Shown here in pieces: positions 8,321 to 16,949 of a stretch of DNA of 48,745 nucleotides. Below the pieces are notes generated by a model. The model searched no databases. It saw only the letters and a list, made by a program, of their open reading frames with translations, and had not been told where the DNA came from. The stretch comes from Alphaproteobacteria bacterium (lineage in GTDB: Bacteria; Pseudomonadota; Alphaproteobacteria; UBA11222). The position numbers and the translations under genes are program-made. Position 1 is the first letter of the stretch. The number at the start of each line of letters is the position of its first letter. The DNA is taken from positions 1 through 48,745 of the forward strand of contig SHWM01000010.1 of assembly GCA_009693835.1 (NCBI GenBank), in the 5' to 3' direction.

Positions 8321-9103
8321 ATGCCTGAACACGCCACACAAGATTTTGGTCCCGGATTGCTGCTGAGCGTGGCGGATGGTTGCGCCACGCTGACCCTAAA
8401 CCGGCCGGAGCGGCACAATTCCCTGTCGCAGCAAGATATGGTCACCCTGCGCGAGGCGCTCATCACACTGGACGAGGACAGTAGCCTGCGCGTGCTGGTC
8501 CTGACCGGTTCGGGAGAAAAAAGTTTCTGCTCCGGCGCCTTCCTGAATGAGCTTGCCGACCGCAGCTTCAGGGGAAACCCGTTCGAGGATCTGACCGACA
8601 CGCTGGAAAATTTCCGGCTGCCGACAATCTGCATGCTGAACGGCGGCGTCTATGGCGGCGGCGGCGAATTGTCGCTGTGCTGTGATTTTCGCATCGGGGT
8701 GGAAGGCATGCGCATGTTCGTGCCACCCTCGCGGCTGGGCATTCACTATCCTGAAAAAGGCCTGATGCGTTTTATCAGCCGCGTGGGCCTGAGCGCGGCC
8801 AAACGCATCCTGCTGGCGGTTGAAGCCTTCGACGCCGACGCCATCCTGGCGATGGGCTTCATCGATTATTTGGTGCCGCGCGATCAGCTGGCCCACCGCA
8901 CACAGGAACTGGTGAATGACATTTCCGCGCTGGCCCCCCTGTCGGTGCAGACCATGAAACAATCGCTGAATGAACTGGCGCGCGGCGGCGCCGACAGTGA
9001 AACCATTAAGGCGCGCATCAACCAATGCTGGAACAGCCAGGATCACAAGGAAGCCGTGCGCGCCATGACCGAAAAACGCAAACCCGTCTTTCATCTGAAG
9101 TAA
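8321..9103 (+). CDS. Enoyl-CoA hydratase/isomerase (crotonase) family protein
   Basis: 260 residues with the crotonase fold: LNRPERHNSLS, the oxyanion-hole segment FCSGAFLNEL, and NGGVYGGGGELSLCCD, where the Glu corresponds to the first catalytic Glu of enoyl-CoA hydratase. The second catalytic Glu position lies in MFVPPSRLG and is not Glu, so hydratase activity is uncertain and an isomerase, hydrolase or other crotonase reaction is possible. The C-terminus MTEKRKPVF is typical. Its stop is one base from the creatininase-family start, so the two genes are probably cotranscribed. Confidence 0.8.
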   Translation: MPEHATQDFGPGLLLSVADGCATLTLNRPERHNSLSQQDMVTLREALITLDEDSSLRVLVLTGSGEKSFCSGAFLNELADRSFRGNPFEDLTDTLENFRLPTICMLNGGVYGGGGELSLCCDFRIGVEGMRMFVPPSRLGIHYPEKGLMRFISRVGLSAAKRILLAVEAFDADAILAMGFIDYLVPRDQLAHRTQELVNDISALAPLSVQTMKQSLNELARGGADSETIKARINQCWNSQDHKEAVRAMTEKRKPVFHLK

Positions 9104-9104
9104 G

Positions 9105-9842
9105 ATGCAACTGGCGCTGTGCACCTGGCAGGAGATTGACGCCTATCTGACGCGCAGCCAGGGCATTATCGTTCCCGTGGGGTCCACCGAACAGCATGGG
9201 CCGACCGGATTGATCGGCACCGATACCATCAGCGCGGAACTGATCGCGCAGCGCGCCGGGATGGTGGCGGGCATCCTTGTGGCACCGGCCTTTCCGGTGG
9301 GTGTGGCGGCGCATCATATGGGCTTTGCCGGGTCGATGAGCCTGCGCCCGGAAACTTTTATTGCAGCGATACGCGAATGGGCGGTGTCGCTGGCCCAACA
9401 TGGCTTCCGCCGGATTTACTTTTTTAATGGGCATGGCGGCAATATTGTCTCGCTGAACAAGGCGGCGCTAGAAATTACCGAAGAGGTCAATCCCGGCCTT
9501 GACGGGAATGATGCGTTGCAGTGCCGTGTACAAAGCTGGTGGCAGTATGAAAATGTGCATGCGCTGTGCCAGAAGCTCTATCCCGAAGGCCATGGCAGCC
9601 ACGCCACCCCGTCGGAAGTGGCGATCACCCAGTACGCCTATCCCGAACTCATCAAATCGGCGGCGCTGGAACCACGCATTGCGCCCAATGGGCGGTTTAC
9701 CAACGCGATCGATTACCGCGCCAGTTTCCCCGATGGCCGCATCGGCTCCGACCCCGCATTGGCCAATCCGGTCGATGGCGAAAAACTCGTCTCCGCCGCC
9801 GTCGCCGGACTGATCGTCGATTATCAACGGTTCGTTGGGTAA
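9105..9842 (+). CDS. Creatininase-family amidohydrolase
   Basis: 245 residues. The metal-binding pattern of the creatininase family is visible: GSTEQHGP near residue 30, then GTDTISAEL, AAHHMGFAG, and FFNGHGGN in mid-protein. The family includes creatinine amidohydrolase, the formamide hydrolase ArfB of deazaflavin synthesis and the mycofactocin peptidase MftE, all binding divalent metals. No creatine or mycofactocin genes are nearby, so the substrate is unknown. It starts one base after the crotonase stop. Confidence 0.8.
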   Translation: MQLALCTWQEIDAYLTRSQGIIVPVGSTEQHGPTGLIGTDTISAELIAQRAGMVAGILVAPAFPVGVAAHHMGFAGSMSLRPETFIAAIREWAVSLAQHGFRRIYFFNGHGGNIVSLNKAALEITEEVNPGLDGNDALQCRVQSWWQYENVHALCQKLYPEGHGSHATPSEVAITQYAYPELIKSAALEPRIAPNGRFTNAIDYRASFPDGRIGSDPALANPVDGEKLVSAAVAGLIVDYQRFVG

Positions 9843-9897
9843 GGCGAATAAACAAAACCGAATTGCTCCCGGCGAGCCAAGCTGATACACACGGGCC

Positions 9898-10563
9898 ATG
9901 CAGCAGCCTGTCCGCATTGCCCCTTCCATTCTGTCCGCCGATTTTGCGCGGCTGGGCGAAGAGGTCGCGGCCGTGGGCGCGGCGGGAGCCGACTATATTC
10001 ATATCGATGTCATGGATGGGCATTTTGTGCCCAACATCACCATCGGCCCCGACGTGGTGCGCGCCCTGCGCCCCCACAGCAGCAAGATTTTCGATGTGCA
10101 TCTGATGGTCGCGCCTGCGGATGCCTGGCTGGTGGCGTTTGCCGATGCGGGCGCCGACATCATCACCGTGCACCCGGAGGCCGGGCCGCATATTCACCGT
10201 ACGCTTCAGGAAATCAAAAGGCTGGGCAAAAAGGCTGGGCTGGCGCTGAACCCGGGCACGCCGGTGGGGGCCGTGGAATATCTGCTGCCCGATCTGGATC
10301 TGGTGCTGGTGATGAGCGTCAATCCGGGCTTTGGCGGCCAGAAATTTATCGCCAGCCAGCTGGATAAAATCCGCGCCCTGCGCGCACGAATCGATGCGCT
10401 GGGCAAGGAGATAGATCTCGAAGTGGATGGCGGCATCAATTTCGATACCGCAAAGCAGGCCATGCTGGCCGGCGCGGATGTGCTGGTCGCGGGTACCGCC
10501 ACCTTCACCGGCGGGCCGGGGGCCTATGCCGAAAATATCCGACGCCTGCGCCAGCCGGCGTAA
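9898..10563 (+). CDS. rpe: Ribulose-phosphate 3-epimerase
   Basis: 221 residues, the normal length. A TIM-barrel enzyme that interconverts D-ribulose 5-phosphate and D-xylulose 5-phosphate in the pentose phosphate pathway. Hallmarks are [23 protein letters not shown] (metal His and Asp), [13 protein letters not shown] and the C-terminal phosphate site VDGGIN followed by VAGTATF. The flippase gene starts six bases after the stop, so the two may share a transcript. Confidence 0.95.
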   Translation: MQQPVRIAPSILSADFARLGEEVAAVGAAGADYIHIDVMDGHFVPNITIGPDVVRALRPHSSKIFDVHLMVAPADAWLVAFADAGADIITVHPEAGPHIHRTLQEIKRLGKKAGLALNPGTPVGAVEYLLPDLDLVLVMSVNPGFGGQKFIASQLDKIRALRARIDALGKEIDLEVDGGINFDTAKQAMLAGADVLVAGTATFTGGPGAYAENIRRLRQPA

Positions 10564-10568
10564 CAGAG

Positions 10569-11939
10569 GTGCAGCGTCCGATCCTTCTGAGCGGCGTCAT
10601 CAAAAGCGCGGGCGTCGTTGGCCTTGTCACCCTTTTGGTGCGCGTTATTTCGCTTGGCCGCGAAGTCGCGGCCGCGGCGGTGTTTGGCGTCAGCGCAGAT
10701 CTGGATGTGTTTCTGATCGCCTATCTGGTGCCATCCTATTTGTTTTTCGCCGTAATCGCCTGCGCCGGCGCGGCAATTATTCCCATACTGATCAGGGCGC
10801 GGCAAAGTGCCGGTGAGGCAGGCCTGCGCGCCCTGATTGGCCACGCCAATGCGGCGGGGATAATTGGCTTTTGCGGTCTTGGTCTGCTGGCTGCGCTGGC
10901 GGGGTCCCTCTATCTGCCTTTTCTCACGCCGCATTTAACGCCGGAAAAGGCGGCGCTGGCGCAAATCTGGCTGCCTTTATTATGCCTGCTGGTGCCGCTG
11001 TCGGGCCTGGCCGCATTGTGGACGGCGATCGCCAATTCCCAGGGCAGCCTAGCGCTTCCTGCCTGCGTGCCGGTGCTCACACCGGCGGTCACGATTTTCA
11101 TGCTGTTCACTTATGCAAAGTCGCATGGCGCGTGGGCCTTCGTGAACGGGGTGCTGCTGGGTGCGGTGCTCGAATGCGTGGCGCTGGGCTTCATTCTGCG
11201 CCGGCGCGGATTATTGATTCGTCCACGTCTTATCCGCACCTATGATGATGGTCTGGTGCGCGGCTTTGCCCTGCTGTTTACGGGTGCGGCCATTATGGGC
11301 CTGATTCCCGCCGCCGATCAGGCGATGGCGGCGACGCTTGGAACCGGCGCCATTACCGGAATCATTTTTGGCGGGCGGCTGGTATCCCTGATCGGATCGG
11401 CAGGCGCACTGGCGCTGGGTGCGGCGGTGCTGCCCGCTTTTGCGTCGCTCGCGGCGGCGATGGACTGGGCGGGGTTGCGCAGGTTGATGCGCCATTGTCT
11501 GGTGCTGACCCTCGTGCTGGCGGCGCCGGTGTGCCTGTTCGTTTCATGGTTCAGCCTGCCGCTGATACAGATCATGTTTCAACACGGCCAGTTCACCAGT
11601 GCGGACACGCACAGCGTCGCCGCCGTGCAGGCCTATTATATTCTGCAAATTCCTTTTTATCTGGGCTGGATCGTTCTGGCGCAGGTGCTGGCAACGCTGA
11701 AACATAATCGTCTTCTCCTGATATTTTCCTTTGCCGCGGCCGTGCTGAATGTGGGGCTGAACAGAATAATGATGCACACACTGGGTGCGCCCGGAATTGC
11801 AGCCGCTACCGCAATCGTTTTTTTACTCCTGTTTGCCGCCACCTATGCAGCGGCGCTTTTTTATATGCCGCAGGCCGCAAAAGCCCGGGAACCCGCGTCG
11901 TCACTTCAAACAGACGCTACCGGAAATCCAGCGCCATGA
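10569..11939 (+). CDS. MurJ/MviN-family lipid-linked precursor flippase
   Basis: 456 residues from a GTG start with about 12-14 transmembrane helices. The N-terminus (SLGREVAAAAVFGVSADLD) and the later MFQHGQFTSADT motif are those of the MVF/MurJ family, which flips lipid II, or in other members lipid-linked glycans, across the inner membrane. It is shorter than typical MurJ (about 510). Because a methyltransferase gene overlaps its stop by four bases, it may be a polysaccharide-specific relative rather than the housekeeping lipid II flippase; the sequence alone does not decide. Confidence 0.8.
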   Translation: MQRPILLSGVIKSAGVVGLVTLLVRVISLGREVAAAAVFGVSADLDVFLIAYLVPSYLFFAVIACAGAAIIPILIRARQSAGEAGLRALIGHANAAGIIGFCGLGLLAALAGSLYLPFLTPHLTPEKAALAQIWLPLLCLLVPLSGLAALWTAIANSQGSLALPACVPVLTPAVTIFMLFTYAKSHGAWAFVNGVLLGAVLECVALGFILRRRGLLIRPRLIRTYDDGLVRGFALLFTGAAIMGLIPAADQAMAATLGTGAITGIIFGGRLVSLIGSAGALALGAAVLPAFASLAAAMDWAGLRRLMRHCLVLTLVLAAPVCLFVSWFSLPLIQIMFQHGQFTSADTHSVAAVQAYYILQIPFYLGWIVLAQVLATLKHNRLLLIFSFAAAVLNVGLNRIMMHTLGAPGIAAATAIVFLLLFAATYAAALFYMPQAAKAREPASSLQTDATGNPAP

Positions 11940-12736
11940 GTGATGCAAAGCCGATCACCCGGGCGGAATACTGGAACGGGCTGTGGCAGCGCATCCCGCC
12001 GCTTACGCCGATTGATCCGAACAAACGCGGATTACGCAATTATGCCTACCGGCACCTGCACCAGATTTTCGCCCGGGTGCTGACCCGCGAAAACCCGCAG
12101 GGAAAGCTGCTGATCGAACTTGGCTGCGCCGGATCGCGCTGGCTGGCCTATTTTCATCAGTTCCACGGCTGTCAGATTTCAGGCCTCGACTATTCGCCGC
12201 CCGGATGCGCCGCCACACAGCAGCTGCTCGATCGGATGGGAATTGCGGGCCATGTACATCTGGCGGATATATTTAATCCGCCTTCGGATCATCTGGATAA
12301 ATATGACATTGTCTTTTCCAACGGGCTAGTGGAGCATTTCACCTATACGGCGGGGGCCATAGCCGCCTGCGCCCGCTTTCTGAAGCCAGGCGGCCTGATG
12401 ATAACGCTGGTGCCGAACATGACCGGGCCTCTGGGCCGCCTCCAGCGGCTGTTTGACCGCCCGCTCTACGAAACACACATACCCCTGAGTTGCGAGCAAC
12501 TGGCTCAGGCGCATGCAGACGCTGGTCTGGAGATACTGGACGCGCGATATGCGCTGCTGGCCCATCTGGGGGTCATTCAGTTCGGCGTCATCGAGAGGAT
12601 AATCGGCAGCCGGCCATTGCAGGTGCTCAAGCTCGCCCTTTCCGCGCCGCTATGGGCGCTGGGCCCCCTGTTGGGTCTGAGACCCAACCGCCTAACCTCA
12701 CCGTTCGTCCTTTGCCTCGGCCGGAAGCCTGGCTAG
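11936..12736 (+). CDS. Class I SAM-dependent methyltransferase
   Basis: 266 residues. Rossmann motif I is LLIELGCAGSRWLAYF, followed by ISGLDYSPPG (acidic loop), DIVFSNGLVEHF and LKPGGLMITLVPN, the usual order of class I methyltransferases. The ATG overlaps the flippase stop (ATGA), so translation is probably coupled. Methylation of a lipid-linked or glycan precursor is a guess from this context. Confidence 0.75.
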   Translation: MSDAKPITRAEYWNGLWQRIPPLTPIDPNKRGLRNYAYRHLHQIFARVLTRENPQGKLLIELGCAGSRWLAYFHQFHGCQISGLDYSPPGCAATQQLLDRMGIAGHVHLADIFNPPSDHLDKYDIVFSNGLVEHFTYTAGAIAACARFLKPGGLMITLVPNMTGPLGRLQRLFDRPLYETHIPLSCEQLAQAHADAGLEILDARYALLAHLGVIQFGVIERIIGSRPLQVLKLALSAPLWALGPLLGLRPNRLTSPFVLCLGRKPG

Positions 12737-12748
12737 TTTCGCCGCAGT

Positions 12749-12934
12749 TTAGCCTGCCTCGGCATGCAACTGCTGCGACAGGCCGACAATTTCATCCTTT
12801 AGACGCAGCTTTTCGCGTTTCATGTGGGTAAGTTCGAGATCATCGCTGCCTGGATGCTTAAGCTCCCGGGCAATGAGACCGTCCAGGCGGTCATGCTCTT
12901 TCTGAAGCGCATTAATTTCTGATTCAAGGCCCAT
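12749..12934 (-). CDS. DUF465 (YdcH) family small coiled-coil protein
   Basis: 61 residues, almost entirely helical, with the DUF465 ending MKREKLRLKDEI near residues 38-49. A very strong ribosome site (AAGGAGGAGG) precedes the ATG. The family is common in proteobacteria and its function is unknown. It is divergent from the HTH-UbiX gene, and a second, more typical DUF465 gene lies on the far side of that gene. Confidence 0.8.
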   Translation of the reverse strand: MGLESEINALQKEHDRLDGLIARELKHPGSDDLELTHMKREKLRLKDEIVGLSQQLHAEAG

Positions 12935-13006
12935 GGCCGATCCTCCTCCTTGGTTCAGAATTGTCAGTGAACCATGATTCCATCCAAAAGTCAGCCCCTA
13001 TAATAT

Positions 13007-13035
13007 TTGACATTATTTGAGTTTATCTCATATTT
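13007..13035 (+). promoter_or_regulatory. Candidate promoter and operator of the HTH-UbiX gene
   Basis: TTGACA (13007-13012) is followed after 17 bases by the weak -10 ATATTT (13030-13035). A small inverted repeat TGAG-TTTAT-CTCA (13018-13030) lies between them, where the HTH domain of the downstream gene could bind. The -10 is only five bases from the ATG at 13041 and AAGGA abuts that ATG, so either the message is leaderless or translation starts at an internal ATG. An alternative -10 is TATAAT at 12999-13004. Confidence 0.35.
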
Positions 13036-13040
13036 AAGGA

Positions 13041-13835
13041 ATGAAAACGAACTGGATCAAACAAAAACTCAAATCCATGGGGGTGACTCAGGAGCAGCTC
13101 GCTCAGGCGATTGGACGTGACCGGGCCGTCGTCAGCCGCATTCTGCAGGGTAGGCAGCCCTTGAGGCTGGACTGGGCCGGCGCCTTCGCCAGGATATTGC
13201 AAATGTCCCCGGAGGAATTTTTGCGGCAATCGGGAGCGGGGTCCGAAAGGACGGACGCATACCCAAACGCTCAAAAGACCCGCATCATTGTGGGCATCAG
13301 CGGGGCCACCGGCGTCATCTATGGCATCCGTTTGCTTGAAATATTGGCTGATCTGGGCATCGAAACCCATCTGGTCATCTCCCGCCCGGGGATGATCACC
13401 ATTGCCGAGGAAACCGATTATACCCTGCCCCAGATAACCGGCAAAGCGTTCCGGCATTACCGCATCGGCGATATAGCGGCCCCTATCGCCAGCGGTTCCT
13501 ATCGGACGCTGGGGATGATCGTGGCCCCCTGTTCGGTGCGCACCATGGCGGAAATCGCCACGGGCGTAACCTCAAATCTTCTCACGCGTGCTGCCGACGT
13601 CGTGCTGAAGGAGCGCCGCAGGCTGGTGCTGATGGTGCGTGAGACGCCGCTGCATACCGGGCATTTGCGGACCATGACCCAGCTGTCCGAAATGGGCGCG
13701 ATTATCGCGCCCCCCATGCCGGCCTTCTACACCAGACCCGCCGGTTTGGCCGACATGGTGGAACATAATCTGGGCCGGATACTCGATTTATTCGATCTGG
13801 AAATTCCGGCCCTGCCGCGCTGGGGGGAAACGTAA
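13041..13835 (+). CDS. ubiX: XRE-type helix-turn-helix fused to UbiX flavin prenyltransferase
   Basis: 264 residues. Residues 1-62 are a Cro/CI-type helix-turn-helix (helices around VTQEQLAQAIG and RDRAVVSRILQG). Residues 81-264 are a complete UbiX: FMN-binding RIIVGISGATGVIYGIRLL, VAPCSVRTMAEIATG, LVLMVRETPLHTGHLRTM and the ending PAFYTRPAGLADMVEHNLGR. UbiX attaches a dimethylallyl group to FMN to make the prenylated flavin used by UbiD decarboxylases, for example in ubiquinone synthesis. No ATG or plausible start with a ribosome site separates the two parts, so this looks like a genuine fusion. A flavin- or self-regulating role for the HTH is inference. No ubiD lies in the window. Confidence 0.85.
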   Translation: MKTNWIKQKLKSMGVTQEQLAQAIGRDRAVVSRILQGRQPLRLDWAGAFARILQMSPEEFLRQSGAGSERTDAYPNAQKTRIIVGISGATGVIYGIRLLEILADLGIETHLVISRPGMITIAEETDYTLPQITGKAFRHYRIGDIAAPIASGSYRTLGMIVAPCSVRTMAEIATGVTSNLLTRAADVVLKERRRLVLMVRETPLHTGHLRTMTQLSEMGAIIAPPMPAFYTRPAGLADMVEHNLGRILDLFDLEIPALPRWGET

Positions 13836-13872
13836 CCCGCCAGAATGAGACGGCTGCGGAATTTTATGCTAA

Positions 13873-14082
13873 ATGTCCGGGATGCTGGACAAGGAAAATT
13901 TAACCGCCCGTTTGCAAGAATTGCGTCTGGAGCACCGTGATCTTGACGCGGCAATCGACGCGCTCCAGGCGACGGTGCGTTTTGACCAGTTGCAGTTGCA
14001 GCGGCTCAAGAAAAAGAAACTGAGATTGCGGGACGAGATAGCCAGAATACAGGATCAGCTATATCCCGACATCATTGCTTAA
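13873..14082 (+). CDS. DUF465 (YdcH) family small coiled-coil protein
   Basis: 69 residues, helical, with the typical family core ELRLEHRDLDAAIDALQ (residues 16-32) and the ending LRDEIARIQDQLYPDIIA. Function unknown. It follows HTH-UbiX by 37 bases on the same strand and precedes malonyl-CoA decarboxylase. ATG at 13882 is an alternative start; neither has a strong ribosome site. Confidence 0.85.
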   Translation: MSGMLDKENLTARLQELRLEHRDLDAAIDALQATVRFDQLQLQRLKKKKLRLRDEIARIQDQLYPDIIA

Positions 14083-14107
14083 AACATTCCGGTTAGATTG
14101 ACCTATC

Positions 14108-15541
14108 ATGCCAAACGAATCGACCCCGCAAAAAGGTACGGCCTCATCTCGCTTTTTGACCCTGACAGGCCGCAGGATCGCCCGCGCCCTTCGCGGCCTG
14201 ACCGGCGCAGCGCGCATCGCCATTACAAAAACCGTCCGCCCGACCCTGCCGGATGATGATTTGCGCTGGTTGCGGGGACGGATCGACGCCTGCCTGGCGG
14301 CGCGGGGCGGTGAAGTCGCCGCCCGCAGTATGGCGGCCGAAATCGGGCATATCTACCAAATGCTGAACGATACCGGACGGCAGCGGTTTCTGAATATTCT
14401 GGCCGTGCATTATGATGTGGACCATGCCGCCGCGCGGGAACTGGCGCAGAAACTGGCGCAGGCCAAAGGCGACGAGCTGATTGCCGCCGAAGAGGCGATG
14501 CGCGAGGGGCTGGAATCTCCGAGAATGCGCCTGCTGAAACGATTCAACAGCATTGAAGGCGGCGTGAAGTTTCTGGTTGATCTCCGCGCCGACATGCTGC
14601 GCCTGACACGCACTGACGCCCAACTGGCGCCGCTGGGGCGGGAAATGCGTTCGCTGCTGGCCTCCTGGTTTGACGCAGGCTTTCTTGAATTGCGTAGCAT
14701 CGACTGGCGTTCGCCTGCCGAACTGCTTGAAAAACTGATCAGCTATGAAGCCGTCCATGAAATCCGCTCCTGGAGTGATCTGAAGAATCGGCTTGATTCA
14801 GACCGCCGCTGTTTTGCTTTTTTCCACCCGTCCATGCCGGAAGAGCCGCTGATTTTTGTCGAGGTCGCGCTGGTCAACGGCATGGCCGGAAATGTACAGA
14901 AATTGCTGGATGAAACATCCCCCTCCGACAACGCAGCCGAGGCCGACACCGCGATATTTTATTCGATCTCCAACGCCCAGTCCGGGCTGGCAGGTGTCAG
15001 CTTCGGGGAATTTCTGATCAAGCGCGTCGTTGGTGAATTGCAGATCGAATTTCCGAATCTGAAAACATTCGCCACGCTGTCACCGATACCGGGCTTTGCG
15101 GCCTGGCTGACCGGGATTTGCGTGAGCGGCGAGGTCAACCGGCTGTTGCCAGTAACCGAGACACTGCAAATGACGGCGCTTACCGGCACCAAACAGGCGG
15201 ACACCGCCCTGCAGGCCCTGCTGAGCGACAGGCTGTGGCCCGTTGAACCCCGCAAGGCCCTGGCGCTGCGGGCGCCCCTGACACGGCTTTGTGCGCATTA
15301 TCTATACCGGCAACGCAGCGCGGCAGGACGCGCCAGGGACCCGGTGGCGCATTTTCACCTTAGCAATGGGGCGCGTGTCGAGCGCATAAACTGGCTGGGC
15401 GATCATTCGGACAGGGGCATGACACAATCGCACGGCATGATGGTGAATTATCTTTACCGCCTTGGCGATGTGGAAAGAAATTACGAGCGCTATATGGGCG
15501 GGCATGTGGTGGCGTCCCAGGCCATCCGGGAACTGTGCTAG
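14108..15541 (+). CDS. Malonyl-CoA decarboxylase
   Basis: 477 residues, the usual length. The enzyme decarboxylates malonyl-CoA to acetyl-CoA and CO2 and controls malonyl-CoA levels. An N-terminal helical domain (about 40-200) is followed by the GNAT-like catalytic domain with FFHPSMPEEPLIFVEVAL, AIFYSISNAQSGLAGVSFGE, FATLSPIPGFAAWL and FHLSNGARVERINW. The Ser in FYSIS and the His in FHLSNG correspond to the catalytic pair described for this family. The gene ends tail-to-tail with pabC, sharing bases of the two stops. Confidence 0.9.
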   Translation: MPNESTPQKGTASSRFLTLTGRRIARALRGLTGAARIAITKTVRPTLPDDDLRWLRGRIDACLAARGGEVAARSMAAEIGHIYQMLNDTGRQRFLNILAVHYDVDHAAARELAQKLAQAKGDELIAAEEAMREGLESPRMRLLKRFNSIEGGVKFLVDLRADMLRLTRTDAQLAPLGREMRSLLASWFDAGFLELRSIDWRSPAELLEKLISYEAVHEIRSWSDLKNRLDSDRRCFAFFHPSMPEEPLIFVEVALVNGMAGNVQKLLDETSPSDNAAEADTAIFYSISNAQSGLAGVSFGEFLIKRVVGELQIEFPNLKTFATLSPIPGFAAWLTGICVSGEVNRLLPVTETLQMTALTGTKQADTALQALLSDRLWPVEPRKALALRAPLTRLCAHYLYRQRSAAGRARDPVAHFHLSNGARVERINWLGDHSDRGMTQSHGMMVNYLYRLGDVERNYERYMGGHVVASQAIRELC

Positions 15542-16353
15542 ACTCTTAATTTATGCGTTAGCGGCCCTTCAACACCGCCGCCGATCGGGCTGCCGTCAAT
15601 TTCCACAAGTGGGCACACGCCGATCAGCGCATTGGTCAGAAATGCTTCGGCAGCCTCTCTCAAAGTGTCTCGTGTGATGCCGCCTTCCCGCACCTCGATA
15701 TGTTGCATGGCGGCCGCCTGAATAACGCGCCCGCGCGTGATGCCAGGCAGCGCGCCCTCGTCCACGGACGGCGTTCGCAGCACACCGCCCGTCACCAGAA
15801 ATAAATTGGCCGTGCTGGCCGACGCAAGCATGCCCGCGCCGTTGCACATCAGCGCCTCATCCAGGTTCCTGGCAGTGGCCTCGTTTCTGGCCATGACATT
15901 ATCCAGATAATTCAGGCTTTTGATCCGTGAGCTGACTGATTTTTCGTTTCTGATATAGGACGACACGATGGCCCGCAGACTGGACGGAGGCGGCGGAATG
16001 GAAACGGCCGTCAGCAACAGTGTGGGTTTGGCGTCTGCTGGCGGCGCCGCGCCCCGCGCCCCAGTCCCCCGTGTCAAGGTCAAACGGAGCGCCGCCCGGT
16101 CCTGCTGAAGCCCGTTTTCGCGCAGCAGACGCCGCATGGCGGCCATAATCGCCGTCTGTGAATAGGTCCCCTTGATGCCCAGCAATCGCGCGGCGCCAGA
16201 CAGGCGCGCCAGATGCAGCCCGGCATGACGCACGTCGCCACCGTCTGCCAGCAGGGTTTCAAAAATGCCGTCACCTAACAAAAAACCGCGGTCATCAGGC
16301 GCGATGCGGGCGTCCTCGAGGGCGCAGAAGGCCCCGTTCAGCCAGCACTTCAT
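15538..16353 (-). CDS. pabC: Aminodeoxychorismate lyase (class IV aminotransferase fold)
   Basis: 271 residues of the PLP-dependent fold type IV family. The PLP lysine is Lys145 in SRIKSLNYLDNVMARNEA, and the N-terminal WLNGAF and DRGFLLGDGIFET are typical. The start overlaps the pabA stop (ATGA), so the lyase reading, conversion of 4-amino-4-deoxychorismate to 4-aminobenzoate and pyruvate for folate synthesis, is favoured over branched-chain or D-amino acid transaminase. Confidence 0.85.
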   Translation of the reverse strand: MKCWLNGAFCALEDARIAPDDRGFLLGDGIFETLLADGGDVRHAGLHLARLSGAARLLGIKGTYSQTAIMAAMRRLLRENGLQQDRAALRLTLTRGTGARGAAPPADAKPTLLLTAVSIPPPPSSLRAIVSSYIRNEKSVSSRIKSLNYLDNVMARNEATARNLDEALMCNGAGMLASASTANLFLVTGGVLRTPSVDEGALPGITRGRVIQAAAMQHIEVREGGITRDTLREAAEAFLTNALIGVCPLVEIDGSPIGGGVEGPLTHKLRV

Positions 16354-16949
16354 GCCGCGTCCCCTGTGTGATCATAATTCCAGCTATCCGCCAACCGCAG
16401 AAAATTGCCGAGCAGGGCGTGGCCGCCTTCCGTAAGAACGGATTCGGGATGAAACTGCACCCCATAAACAGGAAAAGAACTATGCGACAGCGCCATGATC
16501 TCGCCATCCTCCGCACAGGCCGTTACGCGCAGCGGCGCACCCGGCGCCACATCCACGGCCAACGAATGATAACGCCCGGCGACGAACGGATCGGGCAGGC
16601 CGGTGAACAGGCCTGTGCCGTCATGATGCACCCTCGACGCCTTGCCATGACGCGGCTGGCGGGCGCGGCGCACCGTGCCGCCAAACGCCTGTGCGATCAC
16701 CTGATGCCCCAGGCAAACGCCCAGTATGGGAATATCCGGCGCCAGCCGCCGGACAAGTTCGAGCGATATGCCCGCCTGATCGGGCCCGCAGGGCCCGGGC
16801 GACAGAATAACTGCCTGCGGCGACAGCGCGCGGATTTCATCAATGCTGATGGCGTTATTGCGCACAATGCGGCGCGTATAACCAAGCTCGCCAACATAGC
16901 GCGCCAGATTGTGCACAAAGCTGTCATAATTATCGATCAGCAAAATCAT
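16350..16949 (-). CDS. pabA: Aminodeoxychorismate/anthranilate synthase glutamine amidotransferase component
   Basis: 199 residues, a class I glutamine amidotransferase that supplies ammonia to PabB. Visible are LIDNYDSFVHNLARY, the oxyanion segment LSPGPCGP, nucleophile Cys79 in LGVCLGHQ and the His-Glu pair in VQFHPES. Four-base overlaps join it to pabB upstream and pabC downstream. In many bacteria the same subunit also serves anthranilate synthase; no trpE is here. Confidence 0.9.
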   Translation of the reverse strand: MILLIDNYDSFVHNLARYVGELGYTRRIVRNNAISIDEIRALSPQAVILSPGPCGPDQAGISLELVRRLAPDIPILGVCLGHQVIAQAFGGTVRRARQPRHGKASRVHHDGTGLFTGLPDPFVAGRYHSLAVDVAPGAPLRVTACAEDGEIMALSHSSFPVYGVQFHPESVLTEGGHALLGNFLRLADSWNYDHTGDAA

